DNA of 64,000 nucleotides from Batkoa obscura. Lineage: Eukaryota; Entomophthoromycota; Entomophthoromycetes; Entomophthorales; Batkoaceae. The stretch spans positions 248,001 to 312,000 of the forward strand of contig JASVEC010000003.1 of NCBI GenBank assembly GCA_030770535.1. Reading direction: 5' to 3'. The position numbers were made by a program, and so were the translations under genes. This document shows, in pieces, positions 1 to 9,018 of the stretch (position 1 is its first letter; the number at the start of each line of letters is the position of its first letter). The notes below the pieces were generated by a model. That model ran no database searches and was not told where the DNA came from. It saw only the letters and a program-made list of their open reading frames with translations.

Positions 1-130
1 TATCCTGATATACTTTCAACCACATAAATATTTATTGCCTTCAAACTTGTGCTTGTTGATCTTTGAGAAATCCCAACCTATATTTGGATAATTTAAAGTT
101 TCAAATTTTTAAAAATTTTAATTTTTAGTT
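1..130 (-). repeat. Copy of the promoter-region repeat found upstream of the secreted coiled-coil gene
   Basis: The stretch around 38-125 (words gcttgttgatctttgag and cctatatttggataat) matches 4027-4115, which lies 5' of the minus-strand secreted coiled-coil gene at 2094-3842. The same orientation suggests another paralogue, or its remains, lies just left of the window. Seen: the sequence match. Inferred: the missing gene. Confidence 0.55.
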
Positions 131-1633
131 TTTGTCAATAAAATTCTCAATCATTCGAACTAATTATTTGCGTCACAAATGTCAATATCCTTACATAACT
201 AATTAAAGAAATAAAGAAGTATTTACCAAAAGCTTGAATTTAAAAAAAGAACCTGTAGAGTAGAGCTTTTTAGTACGTATAAAATTATATATACAGTGTA
301 TTATTTAAATTTTTTAAACAACTTCAATTAAGCAAAACCTTACAGTCCTTTCTCAATTAGGATTAAACTTTAATGGTCCGACCAGTAATTAATGGTAAAC
401 TTTTAGACTATAAATTTAATATTTTAGTTTTTTAGTACACCCTTTTTAACTAAAACTTTTATTGAGCAAGCTATAGCGCAACTGAGAAATCAGAAATAAA
501 ATTGTCTTATGATGATATAAGATAATCTCTAAAAAAATATAAAGTTTTTGATCAAAAAAAGGGAGATAATTGGCTACCATATTAATTTATTTTTTGGATT
601 TCTTCCTCTAAATCAAGGATTATTTTACTATTAATAATTTTTTCTGTTGCAATTCTTTGCTCTTACATACCTTTAATCAAAAAATCTTAAATTTTTTTAT
701 CAAAAGCTTTATTCATTTAGAATAAGATAAGACTAAGTGATTGAAGGTGGAAAAAAAGCCCAATAAAAGAAAACTATCTAGAAAAGACCTTTATTGAGGT
801 GAAAAAGAAACAATGGAGGAAGAAAGAACGCTGGGAGGAACCGGAACACTTGGCTTTATAAAAGAGTTAGAGGCGGCTTCTTCAGACCACTTGGTGCCAA
901 CTCCCTGAGAAAGATTTAGATCCCATTTCTGGTGAGCTCCTGAGCTACGACAAAGTACCTCCCACTTAGGAGAAAAAATCTTAGACTATTTTACAAATTA
1001 CCTTATATTTGGGACTTTTTAATTAACTTTTATAAGAGTTTCAAAAATAATCTACCTTTTTGAGCTTTAATATTAAAGTCATTGTTTCAACAGCAAATAT
1101 TTCTTGTCTAAAAGCAAAATGATTTTATGGTGAAAAAATTATAATTCTATGCTCTAATCAGATTGGATTTGTCTAAAAGTTAGGTTTTTTAAAGGTTATA
1201 GCAGTTTTTTTACATCACAGATATGGCAATAAAAAAAATAAACAAACTGAAGTAAAAAGATTATTATCAAGTTTCTCTTTAGTTTTTTTTACTACTATAA
1301 CTGTGATATAAAAAATTACTGTACATTGTAATAGATATCTCATGTTTTTAGAAAACAAAAATTTATTAACTGCAGAAGTAAAATTATTTATAAAAGGCAT
1401 TACTGTGGGAGTTCAGTACTGTTGTTACTTTAATTTTGTTGAAACAAAAAAACATCTGGGAATGTCTTTTTTATTTGATATTTTATCTACTTTTATGCAT
1501 AAAAAAGCAGGAATTTCAATAAAATAGCTTATGAAAAAACACCGTTAAACGGAATAGTTTAATAGATTCTGTCTATTCATTGAACTAATTTAAGTGATCT
1601 GTTAGCTCAATTACAGTAAAAAAAAGCATGTCT
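131..1633. other. Non-genic AT-rich stretch with one GC-richer patch
   Basis: I see no supported gene. A patch at about 745-970 is clearly less AT-rich than its surroundings and has purine-rich, coding-like composition, but every frame is interrupted and I recognise no family. It may be the remains of a gene or repeat. Confidence 0.5.
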
Positions 1634-1740
1634 ATATGAGGGTGTTTTTTTTGACTTCATTATTTTTTCCATTTTTTAAGCGCTATTTCAGCAGAAAGAT
1701 TGTTAGTAAAATTCTTAAACAAAAAAATACATCCCCATAT
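1634..1740 (+). mobile_element. GGGG-ended MITE, copy 1
   Basis: Full-length copy flanked by ATAT on both sides. Plus orientation here means the GGTGTTTTTTTTGRYTTCAT end comes first, then the AAGCGCTATTT core, then the TACATCCCC end. Confidence 0.9.
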
Positions 1741-1938
1741 CTAAAAAACATTTGAGGTAAAATTTTATAATTTTAAGGTGGAAATCTAAAATTGCTTATA
1801 CCAATCTTGGTTTTTTAGTCTTGTATTTTACTTTGGGTTAAAAACCATTACCTATATATTGAATTAAAAACTACCACTAAAAAACATTATTAACTAACAA
1901 AATTTTATTTAATTTTTTTAATACTGCAATTACAAGTT

Positions 1939-2045
1939 ATATGGAGGTGTATTTTTTGTCTAAAAATTTTACTGATAGCCTTTCCACTCAAGTAGCGCTT
2001 AAAAATAGAAAAAGTGAAGAAGCAAAAAAAAAACACCTTCCATAT
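1939..2045 (-). mobile_element. GGGG-ended MITE, copy 2
   Basis: Full-length copy in the opposite orientation to copy 1, with ATAT on both sides. It lies 49 bp beyond the stop codon of the secreted coiled-coil gene, so it may fall in that gene's 3' UTR or polyadenylation region. Confidence 0.88.
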
Positions 2046-2093
2046 AATTTAAAAGGTATGTTTACGGCCTCAGTTAATTTAAGATATAAAAAT

Positions 2094-3842
2094 TTATGCA
2101 ACTTTAACAGGAGTATACGCATTCATGGCCTCCCCTGTACTAGCACCTTCTGCAGGTTTCATTGTATCCTTTACACCAGCTTCCTCTGGAGCTTTAACAT
2201 CTGGTTTCATGCCAGTACCTTTACCTGCTTCTGGAGCTTTAACATCTGGTTTCATGTCAGTACCTTTAGCTGCTTCTGGAACTTTAACATCTGGTTTCAT
2301 GTCAGTACCTTTACCTGCTTCTGGAACTTTAACATCTGGTTTCATATCAGTACCTTTAGCTGCTTCTGGAACTTTAACATCTGGTTTCATATCAGTACCT
2401 TTAGCTGCTTCTGGAACTTTAACATCTGGTTTCATGTCAGTACCTTTACCTGCTTCTGGAACTTTAACATCTGGTTTCATGTCAGTACCTTTACCTGCTT
2501 CTGGAACTTTAACATCTGGTTTCATGTCAGTACCTTTAGCTGCCTCTGGAACTTTAGCGCCGGGTTTCATATAGCTTTCCTCTTTTTTAACTTCAGATAG
2601 GGTTGCTATTGTAGGAACGGCTGATGAATTTCCAGGAGCTACATCAGGAATTTTTTTTGTTTCTGTAATCTCTTTTTCTAAAGATTTTATTTCTTCATCT
2701 TTTTCTGAAAGTTTGATTGATTCCTTTTCTTCACTTTCAAGGATAGATTTGCTTTCTTTATCTTGAGCTTCTTCAAGTTGTTTAACTTCTTTTTCGTGTT
2801 TTTCCTTCAATTGTTTACTATCTTTACTACCATAGCTCTTAAGCTCTTTTTTATATTTATTTTGTAATTCTTCACGTTCTTTTTTGTGTTTCTTTAGTAT
2901 ATTCTCAGCTTTTTTGTGGTTTGATTTTAAAATTTCCTTTTCCTTAGTAGCTCTTTCTCTAATTGCATTTGCTAACTTTTTGTTGAGTTCCCTTAATTTA
3001 TTTTCCTTGTCTTCCTTTTCTCTTTTAAGGTTCTCTGCTTGTTCTGCTAGTTTTTTCTTTTGCTCTTCCTTTTCCTTTCTTTCCTTAGCTACTTTTTCCT
3101 TGTCTTTCATTGCTTTATCTGCTAGTTGTTTGAGTTTAAGTTCTTTTATTTCTGAGTTATACTTTCCATCCTTATCTTTAGGGACATCTTTGAGCACAAT
3201 CAATTCCTCAATTTTCTGTTTTAATTCATAGGCAAGATTTTCTTTTTCCTTGACCTCTTCACTAATTTTATTCAAGTATCTTTTTTTCTCTTGTGAGTCT
3301 GATTCTGATTCTTTAAGCTTTGTTTCCAAATCTACAATAGCTTCACTATGCTCCTCGATTTTTTTCTTAATTGCTTCTGTTCCAGAATCGGACTCATCTG
3401 AGCCTTCAAGCCCTTTGATTTCATCTTCGTGTGCCTTAATTTCCACTTCATTCTTTATTAACTCGGCACTTAACTCAGCCAACTCATCAGTAGATTCACC
3501 TTCATTTTTTGCTGGAGCTGCATCAGGTGTTGCATATGATGAGTTTGGAAGGCCCTTTGGATTACCAGCATCCGTTGAATCACTTGGGATCATAGCGGTG
3601 CCTTTGTCATCTTTTCTAGCGTCAGCTGCTTCTACCGTTGGCTTTTTTTCTGGCAATGGGGCTTTTACAAGTAAAGCCAATGGGTTTGGTACTAACTCTT
3701 CAACTTTTGCTAAAATACCAGCACCTTGAGCTACTGCTTTAATACCAGTAGCTGCTGTGCCATCGAGCGGTAAGGATAAACTGGCATTTAGTTGGAGTAA
3801 AGTGACTAAAACTGCTACAATTGGGTTTGTATTTGCTTTCAT
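2094..3842 (-). CDS. Secreted coiled-coil protein with C-terminal 15-residue repeats (582 aa)
   Basis: I do not recognise the family. Residues 1 to about 24 form a signal peptide (MKAN start, then a hydrophobic run), so the product is probably secreted or wall-associated. Residues about 125-405 are rich in Glu and Lys with heptad-like spacing and should form a long coiled coil. Residues about 425-560 are nine tandem units of the type MKPDVKVPEAGKGTD, highly charged with one Pro-Glu step per unit. The short tail is Ala/Gly-rich. The start is the first ATG, followed by the signal peptide, with a TATAAATA box 51-60 bp upstream. No intron is needed. The smaller gene at 5288-5833 shares the MKAN start, a signal peptide, a Lys/Glu helix and a similar 5' leader. 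The repeats suggest a surface or structural role; that is inference. Confidence 0.85.
   Translation of the reverse strand: MKANTNPIVAVLVTLLQLNASLSLPLDGTAATGIKAVAQGAGILAKVEELVPNPLALLVKAPLPEKKPTVEAADARKDDKGTAMIPSDSTDAGNPKGLPNSSYATPDAAPAKNEGESTDELAELSAELIKNEVEIKAHEDEIKGLEGSDESDSGTEAIKKKIEEHSEAIVDLETKLKESESDSQEKKRYLNKISEEVKEKENLAYELKQKIEELIVLKDVPKDKDGKYNSEIKELKLKQLADKAMKDKEKVAKERKEKEEQKKKLAEQAENLKREKEDKENKLRELNKKLANAIRERATKEKEILKSNHKKAENILKKHKKEREELQNKYKKELKSYGSKDSKQLKEKHEKEVKQLEEAQDKESKSILESEEKESIKLSEKDEEIKSLEKEITETKKIPDVAPGNSSAVPTIATLSEVKKEESYMKPGAKVPEAAKGTDMKPDVKVPEAGKGTDMKPDVKVPEAGKGTDMKPDVKVPEAAKGTDMKPDVKVPEAAKGTDMKPDVKVPEAGKGTDMKPDVKVPEAAKGTDMKPDVKAPEAGKGTGMKPDVKAPEEAGVKDTMKPAEGASTGEAMNAYTPVKVA
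2190..2570 (-). repeat. 45-bp coding minisatellite
   Basis: About eight to nine tandem 45-bp units encode the 15-residue repeats of the secreted protein. Units differ mainly at an Ala/Gly codon, so the array is young or being homogenised. Because the unit length is a multiple of three, long false reading frames also open on the plus strand. Confidence 0.9.
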
Positions 3843-3892
3843 TTTCTAATAATCTATTTGAATAATTTAAAAAGTTAACACATTGGTTCGTG

Positions 3893-3902
3893 CTATTTAT
3901 AG
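3893..3902 (-). promoter_or_regulatory. TATA box of the secreted coiled-coil gene
   Basis: Minus-strand CTATAAATAG lies 51-60 bp before the ATG at 3842, a plausible TATA position with a short leader. Confidence 0.6.
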
Positions 3903-4026
3903 CCGATAATCGATAAACATTATGAAATCGGTTTGTTTTACTTAGTAAGTGATATAATATATAAAATTCAATTTTATCATCAAACGATATTGTGGCTATC
4001 CTTATGTAATTTTAGCCAGGGATACC

Positions 4027-4240
4027 TTTATTATCTTCAAACTTTCGCTTGTTGATCTTTGAGGAATTCAAACCTATATTTGGATAATTAAAAATTTTAA
4101 ATTATTAAAATCTTTTTTGCCACTAACTATAATAAATGGAAAAAATAATTGGGCCACTAACATAAATTATTTAAATTTTAAGTTTTATTGATTGCTATTT
4201 AAATTAATTTAAAAATTTATTAAATAATATTGTGGCTATT
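4027..4240 (-). repeat. Promoter-distal repeat, second copy plus a partial third
   Basis: 4027-4115 matches the left edge of the window. A second word, atattgtggctat, occurs at about 3988 and again at about 4228, so part of this upstream region is duplicated locally. Confidence 0.55.
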
Positions 4241-5287
4241 CCTTGTTTAACTTTTGATAATCACAGTGTAATTAAAAAATAATGAAATAATTGAAGTTCA
4301 GAAATGAAATATCAATGATTCTATAGTGTGTGATCTAAACGAATAAAAATGCAATCTGAAGCAACTACTAGTAAATGTTATGCCAATGTAATATTAATAA
4401 ATGCTATATTTATTTGCTTTAGGTAATATATTATTAAAGCTATAGTTTTTTATTATAAACTATTTTTTTAAAAGTTGATGGCTTACAAAACATGATTATT
4501 CTTAATTAGACTTTAGATCAAGGACCAGATGTAAAGTCTTGGTGTAAGTACTTCAAGCTGAGAAGCGTGCTTTCAAAGCGATTTATTAAATCTTTTAATA
4601 CCATAAAAGCGGCTCATCAATAACAATCCACATAACTTAATTATCGTCGTTTTCAATTATTTAGGATTTTAATTACATGATTGGTTAAAATATACCAAAA
4701 ATATACTAATTTCAATAAGTTTACTTCCAAGTACTAATTGTCAATATTAAGTTAGGTCTTAAATTAATGTTTTATTTTTATATTTATTTAACTAATGTAA
4801 TTAGAGGGATTATGTAATAAATTTTTGCTGATGTTCTTAATAAAATCGATTAGATGGGGGTATCCTTCTGGGACAATGCATCATTAAGTTTTGGCTTTAA
4901 ATTATGAGCTTGCTTTTTAAATATCTTATATATATAGCACAAATATAGTACCTTGAAAAAAGCTTAAATTTCAACTATGATTCTATTTGATAAAATTCAA
5001 TATGATACATCCAATTTACACTTTTACTTCCTCTCCCTTCCAATAGAAGGGTATAGCTTAAAGCTATGATCTTTGACAGCGAAAATATTAATTCCCAATA
5101 TACATATAAAGTAACTAAAATTTAATAATAAATCTAAATTCAATATTTAATAATAAATATTAACTTTCAAGGTGATTTATCAATAAATATAAAAGAAGTA
5201 ATAAGAGTTTAAAATTTAGATTAATAATATGTAGATAGAACATAGAGCTATTTATTTTAATCTGAAAGTCTTTGAACCACCACAGAT
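4241..5287. other. Intergenic, nothing recognised
   Basis: AT-rich sequence without a supportable reading frame, RNA gene or element. Confidence 0.5.
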
Positions 5288-5833
5288 TTAAGAGGCCCCA
5301 GGTTGTGCGGCAGCTTGATTGGGACTATAGTTGTCTACCTTGGCTGACTTAATCTCTGATTCAAGTTTTTTATTTGGATCCGATATTGGTGAGCTCACAT
5401 CAGCTGCTTTTTTCCCTTCCTTTTCTAGTTCTTTTATTTTTCTCTCGATTTTTTCGATTTTTTCTTTTACTTTTTTCTCTATTTTTATTTTATTTTCTTG
5501 CTTTTTTTTATCTTCTTTTTCTTTTTTCTTTGATTCCTTTATTTTCAGTATTTCACGTCTTTTTTGTTCTTTTTCTGCATTACTAATTTTACTGGCTTTG
5601 GGTTTTGTTGCTTTAATCTGTTCTTTGCTTTTGTCAGCTTCTAAGCTGGGTGGAGGCGCTTCCACTACTGGTGATGAGGAAGGTGGGGCTCCAGGAACTG
5701 GTGTAATAGCATAACTTCCTTTCACCGTTACTTCATTACCTGATGCGAGAGTATTCTCACTAGCTAAAGGAGATCCAAAAGTACTTTGAAGTAAGCCTAG
5801 AATGATAATATTAACAATTGAATTAGCTTTCAT
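5288..5833 (-). CDS. Small secreted Lys/Glu-rich coiled-coil protein (181 aa)
   Basis: No known family recognised. Residues 1 to about 20 are a signal peptide beginning MKAN, like the larger protein at 2094-3842. A Pro/Ser-rich stretch follows (about 45-62), then a strongly basic/acidic helix of KKEKEDKKK character (about 85-150) that should form a coiled coil, then a Pro/Ala/Gln-rich tail. The 45-bp repeats of its paralogue are absent. The leader upstream of the ATG resembles that of the paralogue and a TATA-like element lies about 50 bp upstream. The pair probably arose by local duplication. An effector, wall or matrix role is possible but nothing in the sequence proves one. Confidence 0.75.
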   Translation of the reverse strand: MKANSIVNIIILGLLQSTFGSPLASENTLASGNEVTVKGSYAITPVPGAPPSSSPVVEAPPPSLEADKSKEQIKATKPKASKISNAEKEQKRREILKIKESKKKEKEDKKKQENKIKIEKKVKEKIEKIERKIKELEKEGKKAADVSSPISDPNKKLESEIKSAKVDNYSPNQAAAQPGAS

Positions 5834-5883
5834 TTTCTTATCTATTTAATTTAAGTTAGTTTAAAAGCTCTAAGTTTTGTTCA

Positions 5884-5891
5884 ATTTATAT
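5884..5891 (-). promoter_or_regulatory. TATA-like element of the small secreted coiled-coil gene
   Basis: Minus-strand ATATAAAT lies about 50 bp before the ATG at 5833, the same spacing as in the paralogue. Confidence 0.4.
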
Positions 5892-6026
5892 TTGATCTAT
5901 GATGCTTTTTGACTACTGATTATCAATCGAAATAAATTTGATATACTGCAAGTCATCAATTTAGTTATAATTAAGGTTGATTGAGATTTCATAAAATAAG
6001 CTATTATCCCTTAACATAAACTATTT

Positions 6027-6197
6027 TACAGCTGTTGCAACTCTTTTGCGGAAATAGCTAAGAACAATTTCTACGGCTAGATATTTGCCCTACTGGTTTT
6101 TTTAAAGCGTAATCTTTATATTTTATTCAACTTTTGGCAAAAAAAACTACTCTTAATGAACAATCAAACATTTTGAAAAAGAGCTACAACAGCTGTA
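6027..6197. mobile_element. Second MITE family (CAG ends, TA target site), copy 1
   Basis: An element of about 167 bp bounded by TA on both sides. Left end CAGCTGTTGCAACTCTTTT; the right end read in reverse is CAGCTGTTGTAGCTCTTTT, giving inverted repeats of about 20 bp with two mismatches. TA target duplication and CAG termini are typical of Tc1/mariner elements. No coding capacity. Confidence 0.75.
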
Positions 6198-6764
6198 AGG
6201 TGATTGATTGTTTTTTTAAAACTCATAACGAAGCTGTGTTTTCATTTGCAAAAAGGAAAAACATATTATCGTAGAGGAAAATTAAAGAGGAGAAGGTCTT
6301 TAGGCTTTAGATTAATGTAGAGACAGTAAATTCTAAATTAAGATTTTTTAGTGTGTTTCATTAAATTAGCTTATAAAGTTTTTGATTTTTTTTGAATTAT
6401 AGTATTACATTGCTTCATTATAAAAACTTATTAATATGTAATATAAGGTGTGTGTAAATGAGCAAGCAAAGAGTCCCCAAACTAGTAAAAAAATTTACAA
6501 TTTTCCAACAGTTTTACCTGGAAAAAAATTAATACAAGCTAATATACAAACGAGTATACTACTTGAATTAAATTTTCTATATTACGATGTTTTGTTTTAA
6601 AAGTTTAGAAAAATTAATATTAGAATAAAACTTTAATAATGATATTTTGTAGGATCTAACCTTACAGTAGTGTTACACTTTAATTTTATTATTATTCCAA
6701 ATTATCTGCTAAAAACTAAATTGACTTTATTTTAAAATCAACTAACTTTGTCATTATAACTACT
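6198..6764. other. Intergenic, nothing recognised
   Basis: AT-rich sequence with no supportable gene between the CAG-ended element and the next MITE. Confidence 0.5.
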
Positions 6765-6869
6765 ATATGGGGATGTTTTTTTTGGTTTCATTACTTTTTC
6801 TATTTTTCCGCTCAAATAGTGCTTAAAAAAATGGAAAAAATGATGAAGCCAAAAAAAACACCCCCATAT
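6765..6869. mobile_element. GGGG-ended MITE, copy 3 (fold-back form)
   Basis: Both arms are of the GTTTTTTTTGGYTTCAT type, so the whole 105 bp is close to a perfect palindrome around a short CGCTCAAATAGTGC core. ATAT on both sides. Typical copies have two different arms. Confidence 0.88.
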
Positions 6870-6940
6870 ATTTTAAATACATTGCTCAAATCTTAAGATT
6901 AAAATCTAAACTCAATTCTTAGTAAATGTTTCTAGAAAAT

Positions 6941-7036
6941 AATTGGAGGTGTTTTTTTTGGTTTCATCACTTTTTCCATTTTTTAATCCCTGTTTGGTTG
7001 AAAATTAGTAAAATTCTTAAAAATACATCACCAATT
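6941..7036 (+). mobile_element. GGGG-ended MITE, copy 4
   Basis: Diverged and slightly shortened in the core. Flanked by AATT on both sides, one of the copies whose flank differs from ATAT and so marks the target duplication. Confidence 0.75.
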
Positions 7037-7257
7037 CTTTTTTACCCCACTATAGTTTAAGGAAAAGACAGCTTTAAAATTTGATTAATTTTTTGATTTC
7101 ATAGGCACTACTCCTGGTATGCATTTTCTAAAAAATCAATTATTTCATTATTAGAAGTTTAAAGCTTTATGCTTATTATAAAATACAGTATTTCTACATT
7201 TTTATTTTGCACAAAACGATAAAAATTAAAATCTACCAAGCAGCGTTTCAAAACTTA

Positions 7258-7361
7258 ATATGGAATATCTTTTTTGTTTAAAAAATTCGATAGTATTTTT
7301 TCCGCTTAATAGCGATTGAAAAATGGAAAATGGAATAAAACTAAAATGACATCCCCCATAT
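7258..7361 (-). mobile_element. GGGG-ended MITE, copy 5 (first of a tandem triplet)
   Basis: Diverged copy. Its right-hand ATAT (7358-7361) is also the left-hand ATAT of copy 6. Confidence 0.75.
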
Positions 7362-7463
7362 AAGGATGTATTTTTTTGTTTAAGAATTTTACTAACAATC
7401 TTTCTGCTGAAATAGCGCTTAAAAAATGGAAAAAATAATGAAGCTAAAAAAACATCCTCATAT
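7358..7463 (-). mobile_element. GGGG-ended MITE, copy 6 (middle of the triplet)
   Basis: Well conserved. It shares ATAT with copy 5 on the left and with copy 7 on the right (7460-7463). Orientation is opposite to copy 7. Confidence 0.9.
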
Positions 7464-7566
7464 GGGGGTGTTTTTTTAGCTTCATTATTTTTTCCATTTT
7501 TTAAGCGCTATTTCAGCAGAAAGATTGTTAGTAAAATTCTTAAACATAAAAATACATCCCCATATT
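7460..7566 (+). mobile_element. GGGG-ended MITE, copy 7 (last of the triplet)
   Basis: Well conserved and head-to-head with copy 6. Together 7358-7566 forms a nearly perfect palindrome of about 207 bp with no spacer beyond the shared ATAT. Confidence 0.92.
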
Positions 7567-9018
7567 CTATTTGAAAAAGTGTGAATTTAATTTACTAAAA
7601 CTCCCGTCTATTGAAGAAAATAGTTTCCTATTTTGGTATATTATCATGCTACTGCATTGAACAATACCATACATAAATTCACTTTTAAATAGTCTTTTTA
7701 CAAATATATTATAAGAAATGGCTTAGATCAAATAGTAAAGGACCAGACCAGTCTTAAAACACCCAATATACTAAGTTATAAGAATGTACCATTGTTGATA
7801 TTTTAACTCTGGGGAACACTTTTTATTTAACTATATTTAGGCTTTAAAGGTTAAGCTTTATGTCATTATCCTGCTGTATATAATTCTTGAAATAATTTAT
7901 ACAATAATTAAAGTTAGTTTTAAATACGACTTAAACTAAATAGTGTGTAATCTTATTTATGCATCTAAAACTATTTATTTTCAAAAATACCAAAATAAAG
8001 TAAATAATAGTTTAATCTGCTATTATTCAATTTATTTAAGTTAGGAATTAAACAAAAGCTATTATGAATATATATTTCTCTATCCTTAAGACAGCTTCAA
8101 AATAACATTATTTGATTAAAGGAAAAAAATAACCCAAAATTTAGAATAACTTCATTCAACAGTGGCAAAGCTTTTAGTAAAACTCCCGTGTAATACTGGT
8201 TCCAAAATTAATTTATCTATAAACGTAAAAATTTAAAAGGGGAAATAAAAATAATGTAAGGGGTAAGCTTTGAGTATAATGCAAAAAAATTATTATTTCA
8301 TTATATTTAACTATAATACTTGCTACATTAATTTAACAAATCCTATTTCTAAATTTTGTTTTGAAGATGTAATTTAAATTGGAGTCATTGTAACGCAAAA
8401 TAATATTATTTTAATTAGTCTAGGATGATATTACAACATTCTAAGTTTTGATTATATCTACGTTATGTTTATTTTATTTGTTTAAAAATGCTACTATTAA
8501 AATAATTTAAATATAAATTTTCTTATATACTTTGATTGTTTGATAAATCAAATGTTGTTGTATGAATAATAAAAAGTTATTACATAGCAGTATTTAACTT
8601 ATAAAGTCATCAAACTATATAAGAAAATCTAGATCTCAATTATTTTAGCAATAGCGCTTAATGATTTTATTTTTAATGATATTATTCACATACTCAAATA
8701 GTAAATAATTCAAGGAGTATATTTCAGTTATAAGGAGCCCCAAATTAGTTGATAGCCTAATCATTTTAGATCTAGCAAAAGTAAAATATTTTTAATAAGT
8801 CTTTCTTTAAAGTATAGTCAAAATTTACTCTGGTTGGATTTTATGTAATTACTTGGTCTTCAAAATATCTCAAGTTGTAAATACTTATATTAGCTACAAG
8901 TCTAATGTTCATTTATTAAAAGCAATAAATTATTAAAAAATAAAAAACTATTATATTCAAAATTAGGTTTATTTACTGCTCTATATATATAAATGGTACA
9001 ATTTGAATAATGTTGAGC
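7567..9018. other. Intergenic, nothing recognised
   Basis: AT-rich sequence downstream of the CTEDFL gene (9019-9900). No supportable gene on either strand. Confidence 0.5.

Noticed and set aside
1342-1527. Short open frames in the left flank
   Set aside because: No family, no promoter context; expected by chance and low complexity.
2190-2570. Repeat array considered as CRISPR
   Set aside because: Units are contiguous without spacers, in frame within a protein, and the genome is eukaryotic.
2125-2574. Long plus-strand frames opposite the secreted repeat protein (also 1941-2600, 2884-3231, 3250-3729)
   Set aside because: They are antisense shadows: the 45-bp repeat and the Lys/Glu-rich coding strand open other frames automatically. 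They lack family features, and the minus strand has the signal peptide and TATA box.
7258-7566. MITEs considered as products of the window's own transposase-derived genes
   Set aside because: Those genes lack an intact catalytic triad, show no GGGG ends, and Tc1/mariner enzymes duplicate TA, not AWWT.
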